From assembly GCF_018588885.1 (NCBI RefSeq), contig NZ_JAFFIW010000017.1, positions 61,881 to 125,880 of the forward strand: a stretch of DNA of 64,000 bases. The letters run 5' to 3'. This DNA comes from Mesorhizobium sp. dw_380. Its GTDB lineage: Bacteria; Pseudomonadota; Alphaproteobacteria; Rhizobiales; Rhizobiaceae. The notes beneath the pieces are model-generated. The model saw only the letters and a list, made by a program, of their open reading frames with translations, had not been told where the DNA came from and did no database searches. Position numbers and translations under genes: made by a program. The first letter of the stretch is position 1, and every line of letters starts with the position of its first letter. Below, one piece after another: positions 51,623 to 61,009 of the stretch.

Positions 51623-52281
51623 TGCAAATTCCAAAGCTGGTCATCTTCGACTGCGACGGGATCCTGGTCGACACAGAGAATCTCGCCAACCGGCGCCTCG
51701 CCGAATGGCTGACCGCCGCCGGCTATCCAACGACCTTCGAATATTGCCGCAAGAATTTCTCGGGCCGCAGCATGGCCTCGGTGCAGAAGGAAATCGAAGC
51801 CGAGACCGAGGTCAGGCTCGGCGCCGATTTTGTCGAGCGCTGGAATGCCGGCCTGCCGGACCTTTTCGCCCATGGGGTCGAGGCGATCCCCCATGTCCGC
51901 GAGTTCATCGAGGCCGTGCGCGCCGCGGGCATTGCCTATTGCGTCGCCACGTCGGCCAGGGTGTCGAAGATGCACATCACGCTTGGCCAGACCGGGCTGT
52001 TGCCGCTGTTCGAACATGCGATGTTCAGTTCGACCATGGTCGCGCGCGGCAAGCCGTTCCCCGACCTGTTCCTGCATGCGGCCAAGACCATGGGCTTTCC
52101 GCCCGCCGACTGCATCGTCATCGAGGACAGCGTTGCCGGCACGCAAGCCGGCATCGCCGCCGGCATGCGGGTGTTTTCCTATCATGGCGATCCCTATTCC
52201 GACCGCGATGGCCTGATCCGGGCCGGCGGCATCCTGTTCGACGACATGCGCGAACTGGCCGGACTGGTGCCAATCCACTGA
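51622..52281 (+). CDS. HAD-family hydrolase (phosphoglycolate phosphatase/beta-PGM-like)
   Basis: 219-residue HAD subfamily IA enzyme. Motif I is LVIFDCDGILVDTENLANRR with nucleophile Asp, motif II VATSARVSKMH, and motifs III-IV are GKPFPDLFLHAAKTMG and CIVIEDSVAGTQAG. It dephosphorylates small phosphate esters; the substrate is not given. Coupling to dut suggests, but does not prove, a house-cleaning role on nucleotides. Confidence 0.88.
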   Translation: MQIPKLVIFDCDGILVDTENLANRRLAEWLTAAGYPTTFEYCRKNFSGRSMASVQKEIEAETEVRLGADFVERWNAGLPDLFAHGVEAIPHVREFIEAVRAAGIAYCVATSARVSKMHITLGQTGLLPLFEHAMFSSTMVARGKPFPDLFLHAAKTMGFPPADCIVIEDSVAGTQAGIAAGMRVFSYHGDPYSDRDGLIRAGGILFDDMRELAGLVPIH

Positions 52282-52358
52282 TCTTCGGGGTTGACGGGCA
52301 GGCTGGACGCCGTGGGGCGCCGTGGCTACGTTCCGTGCGCCCGACACCCGAGGCGGCC

Positions 52359-52433
52359 ATGCCCACGAATGTATTCCGCGCCATCCTCGATGCGTTCGAG
52401 AAATTGTCAGCAGAGAAGGCGAGCCGCTTCTGA
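52359..52433 (+). CDS. Possible 24-residue microprotein
   Basis: A short reading, MPTNVFRAILDAFEKLSAEK and four more residues, forms one amphipathic helix and has AGGCGG 3 bases before ATG. It lies in the 232-base gap between the HAD gene and the PEP mutase-like gene. The spacing of the site is tight and no homologue is recalled, so it may be chance. Confidence 0.25.
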   Translation: MPTNVFRAILDAFEKLSAEKASRF

Positions 52434-52513
52434 GCCAACGGCATTCGTTTGCCCGGGCAAGGCAGGCAGGCTAAAATCCGCGCCATCGCACTGCACAAGA
52501 TGGGGGAACTACC

Positions 52514-53317
52514 ATGGACAAGGGCAAGATCTTTCGCGACCTGCATGCCTCGACTTTCGTCATGCCCAATCCCTGGGATCCTGGCACGACCAAACTGCTC
52601 GGCTCGTTCGGCTTCAAGGCGCTGGCGACGACCAGCGCCGGCTTTGCCTTTTCGCGCGGCCTGCCGGATGGCGCGGTGACCTTCGAGCAGATGATCCATC
52701 ATTGCCGCGAGGTGACGGCGGCGACCGAGTTGCCGGTCTCCGCAGACCTCGAAAAAGGCAAAGGCGACAGCGCCGAGCAGGCCGCCGAGACCATCTTCGC
52801 GGCGGAAGCGGCCGGCCTTGCCGGCTGCTCGATCGAGGACCACACCGGCGATCCCGACAAGCCGATCTATGATTTTGCGCATGCGGTCGAGCGCGTCGCG
52901 GCGGCGGTAGAGGCGGCACGCGCGCTCAAGCGCGATTTCGTGTTCACGGCGCGCGCCGAGAATTTCCTGTGGGGCAAGTCCGACCTCGACGACACCATCA
53001 AACGGCTGCAGGCCTTCGAGAAGGCCGGCGCCGACGTGCTCTATGCGCCAGGCATCGGCGACATCGAGATGGTGCGCACGATCTGCTCGGCGGTCGGCAA
53101 GCCGGTCAACGCCATGGCGCGGCCCGGCTTCACCATCGCCGATCTCGCCATGGCCGGGGTCAAGCGTATCTCGCTCGGCCCGTGGCTGACCAATTTCGCC
53201 TACGGCATGCTGGAGACGGCAGCGCGCGAAATCCAGCAGGACGGGACGTTCGGCTTCACCCGCGCCGCCATGCCGTTCGGCAAATTGCAGGCGCTGTTTG
53301 GCAAATCCTCGGCATGA
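52514..53317 (+). CDS. Isocitrate lyase/PEP mutase-family protein
   Basis: 267-residue alpha/beta barrel of the PEP mutase/isocitrate lyase superfamily. The metal-binding and catalytic features are visible as PNPWDPGTTKLLGSFGFKAL, LPVSADLEKGKGDS, GCSIEDHTGDPDKPIYDF and TARAENFLWGK. The usual lyase K-R-C-G-H-like catalytic loop is not evident; ADLEKGKGD takes the place of the common ADxDxGYG. The reaction is unknown: many members cleave C-C bonds of 2-substituted oxaloacetate-type acids. Its stop overlaps the start of the hydroxyproline dehydratase by ATGA, so the two likely act together. Confidence 0.82.
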   Translation: MDKGKIFRDLHASTFVMPNPWDPGTTKLLGSFGFKALATTSAGFAFSRGLPDGAVTFEQMIHHCREVTAATELPVSADLEKGKGDSAEQAAETIFAAEAAGLAGCSIEDHTGDPDKPIYDFAHAVERVAAAVEAARALKRDFVFTARAENFLWGKSDLDDTIKRLQAFEKAGADVLYAPGIGDIEMVRTICSAVGKPVNAMARPGFTIADLAMAGVKRISLGPWLTNFAYGMLETAAREIQQDGTFGFTRAAMPFGKLQALFGKSSA

Positions 53318-54312
53318 CGCTCACCGTCGTCGACATGCATACGGGCGGCGAGCCGCTCAGGATCGTCACCGGCGGCTATCCCGATATCCCGAAGGGCACC
53401 ATCCTGGAAAAGCGCGCCTATGTGCGCGACCATCTCGATCACTTCAGAAAAATCCTGATGTTCGAGCCGCGCGGCCATTACGACATGTACGGCGCCCTGC
53501 TGGTCGAGCCCGACCTGCCCGGCGCCGACCTTGCCGTGCTGTTCATGCACAATGAGGGCTATTCGACCATGTGCGGCCACGCCATCGTCGCGCTCGGCCG
53601 CTACGCCATCGATGAAGGCCTGGTGGCGAAACAGGAGCCGATCACAACCGTCAACATCGAGGCGCCGTGCGGCCTGGTCGTCGCCTCGGTCGAAGTCAGG
53701 GACGGCAAGGCCGGCGCGGTGTCGTTCGAGAGCGTACCGGCCTTCCTGTTTGCGCGCGATCAACAGATCGAGCTGTCGGGGTATGGCAAGATCGGCTTCG
53801 ACATCGCCTATGGCGGCGCCTTCTACGCGCTGGCCGACTGTCATCAATTCGGGCTGGAGTTCGGCCGCAGCCGCGTGCGCGATTTCGTCGATGCCGCGAC
53901 GACGCTGACGAACAGGCTCAAGGCGGATTTCCGCTTGTCACATCCCGACCACGCCGATCTCGCCTTCCTCTACGGCACCATCCTGACCGACGGGAAGGAT
54001 AGTTTTTCCGGTGAGGCGACCAAGAACATCTGCGTCTTCGCCGAGGCCGAGGTCGACCGCTCGCCGACCGGCTCCGGCGTCACCGCGCGGCTGGCGGCCA
54101 TGCATGCCAAAGGCGAAATCGCCATCGGGCAGACGCGCACCTTCGAGAGCATCGCCGGCTCGCGCTTTTCCGGAGCCGTGGCGCGGACGGCGAAGGCCGG
54201 CCCGCACGAGGCGATCATCGCCCGCGTCGGCGGCCGCGCCTATTATTCCGGGCGGGCGGAATTCATTGTCGAAGCCGACGATGAGCTGGGGCGCGGTTTT
54301 CTGTTGCGCTGA
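53314..54312 (+). CDS. Trans-3-hydroxy-L-proline dehydratase (proline racemase family)
   Basis: 332-residue proline racemase-fold protein. The first catalytic Cys is kept (Cys87 in STMCGHAIVALGR), but the second is Thr252 in DRSPTGSGVTARL; this Cys-to-Thr change marks trans-3-hydroxy-L-proline dehydratase (human L3HYPDH and bacterial T3LHypD) and rules out a two-base racemase. The expected product is Delta1-pyrroline-2-carboxylate, later reduced to L-proline. ATG 53314 begins MTLTVVDMHTGGEPLRIVTG, the family start. It overlaps the upstream PEP mutase-like gene by 4 bases; no pyrroline reductase is present nearby. Confidence 0.87.
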   Translation: MTLTVVDMHTGGEPLRIVTGGYPDIPKGTILEKRAYVRDHLDHFRKILMFEPRGHYDMYGALLVEPDLPGADLAVLFMHNEGYSTMCGHAIVALGRYAIDEGLVAKQEPITTVNIEAPCGLVVASVEVRDGKAGAVSFESVPAFLFARDQQIELSGYGKIGFDIAYGGAFYALADCHQFGLEFGRSRVRDFVDAATTLTNRLKADFRLSHPDHADLAFLYGTILTDGKDSFSGEATKNICVFAEAEVDRSPTGSGVTARLAAMHAKGEIAIGQTRTFESIAGSRFSGAVARTAKAGPHEAIIARVGGRAYYSGRAEFIVEADDELGRGFLLR

Positions 54313-54319
54313 AAAACGC

Positions 54320-55030
54320 TCAAACGCGGGAGGGGCGGGCCGTTTCCCGCACCGAAACCGCGTTGTGCAGGTGCACCATCATGGCGGCGGCGAAGAGCGG
54401 CGTCACCAGGTTGAGCAGCGGCACGGCGAGGAACGCAGCGATGACCAGCCCGGCGACAAACACCGTGCCGGCATAGCGCCTGCGCAAGGCCCTGGCTTCT
54501 TCTTCCGGGCGAAAGCGCATGGCGGCGAATTCGAAGAATTCGCGCCCGAGCAGGTAGCCGTTGACGACGAAGAAGGCGGCGATGTTGATGCCCGGCACCA
54601 GCAGAAGCATGAGCGCCACGAAGTTGCCAAGGATGACGACGCCGAAGAATTTTGTCGCCAGCACCAGCGAGCGCAGCGCCGGCATGGCGCGCCCAGCCGG
54701 GTCGGCGGGATAGTCGGTGCGCTCGACCACTTCGGCAACATCGTCGAGGAACAGGCCGGCGATCACGGCGGTCACCGGCGCGACGAGCAGGGCCATGCCG
54801 AAGGCGAGTGCTATTGCCGCGATGATGCCGCCCAGCCAGCCGGCCCAGGACGGCATGCCTGGCAACAGTGCCTGGAGCCATGGCAGGGCCAGCCATTCGA
54901 CAAGGCTGGTCAGGCCGAACCACAAGGCGACCAGCGCCAGCACGGTCAGGCCAAGCGTCTTGATGAACACGCCACGAAACGGGGGCGAGAGCAGCTCGAG
55001 GGCCGCAGTGCGGGCAGCGTCGAAAATCAC
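54320..55030 (-). CDS. EI24/CysZ-like membrane protein
   Basis: 236 residues with about five hydrophobic segments (such as LGLTVLALVALWFGLTSLVE and GVVILGNFVALMLLLVPGIN). GYLLGREFFEFAAMRFRPEE is the signature of the EI24/CysZ group, proposed to be sulfate transporters, though many members in this group have no confirmed substrate. It stands alone and is convergent with the hydroxyproline dehydratase gene (7 bases between). Confidence 0.82.
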   Translation of the reverse strand: MIFDAARTAALELLSPPFRGVFIKTLGLTVLALVALWFGLTSLVEWLALPWLQALLPGMPSWAGWLGGIIAAIALAFGMALLVAPVTAVIAGLFLDDVAEVVERTDYPADPAGRAMPALRSLVLATKFFGVVILGNFVALMLLLVPGINIAAFFVVNGYLLGREFFEFAAMRFRPEEEARALRRRYAGTVFVAGLVIAAFLAVPLLNLVTPLFAAAMMVHLHNAVSVRETARPSRV

Positions 55031-55124
55031 CGTGCTTCAACCCCCGGGTCAGCGGACACCGCCGGAAGGCGGGACGCCCCCGAGATAAGCAGCACGCGCC
55101 GCCAGCACAAGCGCGGCCGAGCGC

Positions 55125-56042
55125 CTACCGCGCAAGCGCCGGCTTGCGGACCGGGATGGTCATGGCCGCGACGCCGGCGACGACGCAGGCCATGCCCAGC
55201 CAAGCCGCCGGACCCAGGCTTTCGCCAAGAAAAACGGCGCCGATGCCGACGCCGATCGGCACGCGCAGATAGGCCTGCGACGTCGTGCCGACCGAGCCCA
55301 GCGTGTGGATGAGGCGGAAATAGATGACGAAGGCCAGCGCGGTCGAGAACACCGAAAGGCCGAGCAGGGCCAGGATCGACGCCGTCGACGGCGCCAATGT
55401 CCAGGGCTGGTCGACCACCAGGCTGAGCGGCACCAGCATGACCGCGCCGCAGAGCATCGACCCGGCGGCCGGCAGCATCGGATCGAGGCCCTTGAAGCCG
55501 CGGCCGAAGATGGCGGCACCGGCATAGCAGATCGTCGCCACGACGATGGCGGCCTGCGCCCACAGCTCGTGGCCGAGACCTCCCAGCGCCTCGGTGCCGA
55601 CAATGAGGCAGATGCCGGCAATGCCTGCGCCGACACCGATCAGTTTGCGCGGCGTGACCGGCTCATGGCGGGTGATGAGCGCGGTCAAGAGGAAGGTGAA
55701 GATCGGCGAGGTGGCGTTGAGGATGGTGGCCAAGCCGGCATCCACCGAGCGCTCGGCGGCGGCGATCAGCGTGAACGGGATGACACTGTTGAGGCATGCC
55801 TGGAACGCAAAGCGGCGCCAGCTTGCCGCGTCGCCCGGCATAGTGAGCCCGCGCCAACGGATGATGGCGAACAGGATGCCGCCGGCGATCAAGGTGCGGG
55901 CGGCGATGAAAGTGACCGGCGGGATCGTTTCGACGCCGATCTTGATGAAGGTGTAGGAGGCGCCCCACAGCACCGCCAGCACGCCGAGCAGCGCCAGGTC
56001 GGTCGTCGTATCGTTTCCTGTCGGCGCGTTCTTTGTAGACAT
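55125..56042 (-). CDS. EamA/DMT-family transporter
   Basis: 305 residues with ten membrane segments in two EamA repeats: the first begins LALLGVLAVLWGASYTFIKI, the second LWAQAAIVVATICYAGAAIF. The end of repeat two (YLRVPIGVGIGAVFLGESLG) is the usual conserved box. It probably exports an amino acid or metabolite (RhtA/YdcZ-like), but the substrate is unknown. ATG 56042 is used because upstream readings lack transporter-like sequence. It is divergent from the adenosine kinase-like gene. Confidence 0.86.
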   Translation of the reverse strand: MSTKNAPTGNDTTTDLALLGVLAVLWGASYTFIKIGVETIPPVTFIAARTLIAGGILFAIIRWRGLTMPGDAASWRRFAFQACLNSVIPFTLIAAAERSVDAGLATILNATSPIFTFLLTALITRHEPVTPRKLIGVGAGIAGICLIVGTEALGGLGHELWAQAAIVVATICYAGAAIFGRGFKGLDPMLPAAGSMLCGAVMLVPLSLVVDQPWTLAPSTASILALLGLSVFSTALAFVIYFRLIHTLGSVGTTSQAYLRVPIGVGIGAVFLGESLGPAAWLGMACVVAGVAAMTIPVRKPALAR

Positions 56043-56311
56043 GGGGACTGGCTCGCCCTGGTGACGTGATCGGTCAAGCCACAGATCTAGGCGATGCCGG
56101 GATGAAATGTTTCGGCCACGGTCGAATTGTCGTAGCGCCTGCATGTCGCGTTCCAGGCGCAAATGATTGCAACGACCGCGCGTCTCGATGCGGGAATGGT
56201 CATCGCCGCACGCCGGCAACGACAGAAAATCGGTTGCCAATTTTCGGGGTCATGCTGTAGACCCGCCCGGGCGTGGCGAAAAGCCGGCTCGGGTTTTTGG
56301 CGGAGACATTG

Positions 56312-57304
56312 ATGCCGGATTATGACGTGCTTTGCATCGGCAATGCCATTGTCGACATCATCGCCCAGTGCGACGAGGAATTCCTGGAGACCAACGGCAT
56401 CATCAAGGGCGCGATGAACCTCATCGACACCCACCGCGCCGAACTGCTCTACAGCCGCATGGGCCCGGCGATCGAGGCCTCCGGCGGCAGTGCCGGCAAC
56501 ACGGCAGCCGGCGTCGCCTCCTTCGGCGGACGCGCCGCCTTCTTCGGCAAGGTCTCCAATGATGCGCTGGGCGAAATCTATGCGCACGACATCCACGCCC
56601 AAGGCGTCGCCTTCGACACCAAGCCGCTCAAGGGCGAGCCGCCGACGGCCCGTTCGATGATCTTCGTCACCCCCGATGGCGAACGCTCGATGAACACCTA
56701 TCTCGGCGCCTGCGTCGAGCTCGGGCCGGAGGATGTCGAGGCCGACAAGGCTTCGGGCGCCAAGGTCACCTATTTCGAAGGCTATCTGTGGGACCCGCCG
56801 CGCGCCAAGGAGGCGATCCGGCAGACAGCCAAGCTGGCGCACGCGGCCGGCCGCGAGGTCTCGATGACGCTGTCGGATTCGTTCTGCGTCGACCGCTACC
56901 GCGACGAGTTCCTCGAGCTGATGCGCTCCGGCACGGTGGACATCGTCTTTGCCAACAGCCATGAGATCAAGTCGCTCTACCAGACATCGTCCTTCGACGA
57001 GGCGCTGGCGCAGATCCGCAGGGATTGTCGGATCGCCGCCGTCACCCGCTCGGAAAAGGGTTCGGTGATCGTGCGCGGCGACGAGACCGTGGTCATCCAG
57101 GCGACCGCCATCAAGGAGCTGGTCGACACAACGGGCGCCGGCGATCTCTACGCCGCCGGGTTCCTGCATGGTTATACACAAGGCCGCGACCTCAAGACCT
57201 GCGGCGACCTTGGCTCCCTGGCGGCTGGATTGGTGATCCAGCAGATCGGCCCAAGGCCGCGGCAGAATTTGCGCCGCGAGGCCGAGCAGGCCGGGCTGCT
57301 GTAG
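56312..57304 (+). CDS. PfkB-family carbohydrate/adenosine kinase
   Basis: 330-residue ribokinase-fold enzyme, likely an adenosine kinase, phosphorylating adenosine to AMP. The N-terminal motif is GGSAGNTAAGVASFGGRAAF and the C-terminal PfkB signature with anion hole and catalytic Asp is ELVDTTGAGDLYAAGFLHG. LCIGNAIVDIIAQCDEEFL matches rhizobial adenosine kinases. ATG 56312 has GGAG 7 bases upstream. Other sugar or nucleoside kinases of the PfkB family remain possible. A family A repeat arm follows within 12 bases. Confidence 0.87.
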   Translation: MPDYDVLCIGNAIVDIIAQCDEEFLETNGIIKGAMNLIDTHRAELLYSRMGPAIEASGGSAGNTAAGVASFGGRAAFFGKVSNDALGEIYAHDIHAQGVAFDTKPLKGEPPTARSMIFVTPDGERSMNTYLGACVELGPEDVEADKASGAKVTYFEGYLWDPPRAKEAIRQTAKLAHAAGREVSMTLSDSFCVDRYRDEFLELMRSGTVDIVFANSHEIKSLYQTSSFDEALAQIRRDCRIAAVTRSEKGSVIVRGDETVVIQATAIKELVDTTGAGDLYAAGFLHGYTQGRDLKTCGDLGSLAAGLVIQQIGPRPRQNLRREAEQAGLL

Positions 57305-57315
57305 GGGGGGCTGCC

Positions 57316-57362
57316 GATCTCCCCCCTCGTGGGGGAGATGGCCGGCAGGCCAGAGGGGGGCG
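57316..57362. repeat. Palindromic repeat (family A), right arm
   Basis: GATCTCCCCCCTCGTGGGGG then AGATGGCCGGCAGGCCAGAG and GGGGGCG, matching the right arm of the full element at 20638-20794. It can itself fold into a stem and may end transcription from the kinase gene. Confidence 0.85.
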
Positions 57363-57468
57363 CTGTCCCGCCGGCATCGCCAGTTCACATCACGAATTGA
57401 TGGCTTCACGGCGCGACTACCGAAGAGCGCGGGTCGCGGCGCAAGTATTGCTGCGTCGTGATCCTTCG

Positions 57469-57520
57469 CGCCCCCCTCTGCCCTGCCGGGCATCTCCCCC
57501 CCGAGGGGGGAGATTGGCAG
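57469..57520. repeat. Palindromic repeat (family A), left arm
   Basis: CGCCCCCCTCTGCCCTGCCG then GGCATCTCCCCCCCGAGGGG and GGAGATTGGCAG, matching the left arm at 20638. It faces away from the right arm at 57316. Confidence 0.85.
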
Positions 57521-57743
57521 CTTCACCGTCACGCAGCTGTCACACATCGCACCTACACGCAGTCTGGGCGCCCCGCGACTGACATTTCGGTGCACCCTCA
57601 ATCAGTTAGGGTGTCAAAGATGCAAGACAGCAAGCTGTCAGGCGATGCGATTCGTTGCCGCCGCGATTTCCGTTTCCCACACTAGAAATTCAACAGCCAG
57701 GTCGCGGCTCAGGGAGGAGCGCGCGCGGCCGGAAGACAGATGC

Positions 57744-58442
57744 ATGAACAGATTTCAGACAACCGGTCTTGGACAGGACGACTTCGCGGAGATGGTCGCG
57801 GAGGATGTCGAACGCGCGCTTGCCCACTATGACGAGGCCATCAACCAATCCACCGTGGTCTCGGTCGGCAAGATCGCCGGCAGCATAGCGTCCGCCGTCA
57901 CCTTGCTGTCGCCGAAGCATCAGCGCGCCATCGATACCATCCACGCCGACCTGCCCGGCCTTGCCTCGAAATTTGTGCGCGCGCTGGCGGCAGAAGCCGC
58001 GCGCCGCAGCGAAGCCGGCACTGCCGGCGGGACCACAAATCCGCCGACGGCGCTGCTGGCCGATCAGACGCCTTCCTCCCAGCCCGACGATCTCGAATCG
58101 ATGCTGATCGAGGACTGGGCCGGCCGCGTCGCCGGCTCGACCTATCTGGAGGAAAATCTGCGCATCGCCCGCTCGACCCTGCACCGCTGGCAAAGGCGCG
58201 GCGACGTCATCGCCTTGCGCAAGGGCGGCCGCAAACACGTCTTCCCACTGGCGCAATTCGTCGACGGCAGGCCAGTGGCGGGCATAAGCGACGTGCTCAA
58301 GCTGATCGGCAATCCGAGGCTGGCCTGGCTGTGGCTGACGCGCCCGGCGGCGCAACTCGACGGGCGCATTCCAATCGACCTGCTGCGGCAGGACCAGGTC
58401 GAGGATGTGGTCGAGGCGGCCCGGGCTTTTGCGCCTGGGTGA
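57744..58442 (+). CDS. Xre/MbcA/ParS-type antitoxin-like protein without partner toxin
   Basis: 232 residues. The middle region (EENLRIARSTLHRWQRRGDV followed by IALRKGGRKHVFP) looks like a helix-turn-helix/MerR-like DNA-reading part. The C-terminus LIGNPRLAWLWLTRPAAQLD then GRIPIDLLRQDQVEDVVEAA is the DUF2384 toxin-binding domain of Xre/MbcA/ParS antitoxins. The N-terminal 75 residues are helical and of no known family. A RES-domain toxin gene normally lies beside such antitoxins, but the next gene is maeB on the opposite strand and upstream is repeat sequence. ATG 57744 begins the non-overlapping form. Confidence 0.72.
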   Translation: MNRFQTTGLGQDDFAEMVAEDVERALAHYDEAINQSTVVSVGKIAGSIASAVTLLSPKHQRAIDTIHADLPGLASKFVRALAAEAARRSEAGTAGGTTNPPTALLADQTPSSQPDDLESMLIEDWAGRVAGSTYLEENLRIARSTLHRWQRRGDVIALRKGGRKHVFPLAQFVDGRPVAGISDVLKLIGNPRLAWLWLTRPAAQLDGRIPIDLLRQDQVEDVVEAARAFAPG

Positions 58443-58451
58443 GCTTCACTC

Positions 58452-58473
58452 GAAAAGCATTCGAAGGCTTTTC
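58452..58473. terminator. Short hairpin between the antitoxin-like gene and maeB
   Basis: Seven-base stem GAAAAGC/GCTTTTC with an 8-base loop in the 32-base gap between two convergent genes; the CTTTTC side gives a modest T-run on both strands. Confidence 0.5.
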
Positions 58474-58474
58474 C

Positions 58475-60754
<2,280 letters not shown>

Positions 60755-61009
60755 GATGCTTTTGATTTCCTCGCCGGTGCAGCACCTCCTTGAAGCGGGT
60801 GCTTTGTATGGGTATGGCTTCGAATTAAGACTACGCGCTGCCCTGTGTAAACCGCCAAGCTCGGCAAAGCTTCTTCAAAGCAGTCAGGAGCCATCCTGCA
60901 TTGCCCGTATGCCTCGATCTCCAGCGATTGTGGCGGCCACGCAGTCTTCCCCTGCTTTTCGAAGCCCCGGCATTAAACCCGGCCGCCACATCTGCTAGCG
61001 TGCCGCGCC

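Larger units (their letters stand above)
57305..57743. other. Intergenic region, 439 bases, with two family A repeat arms
   Basis: No convincing gene is seen. It holds the single arms at 57316-57362 and 57469-57520 in outward orientation, separated by about 106 bases. Confidence 0.6.
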
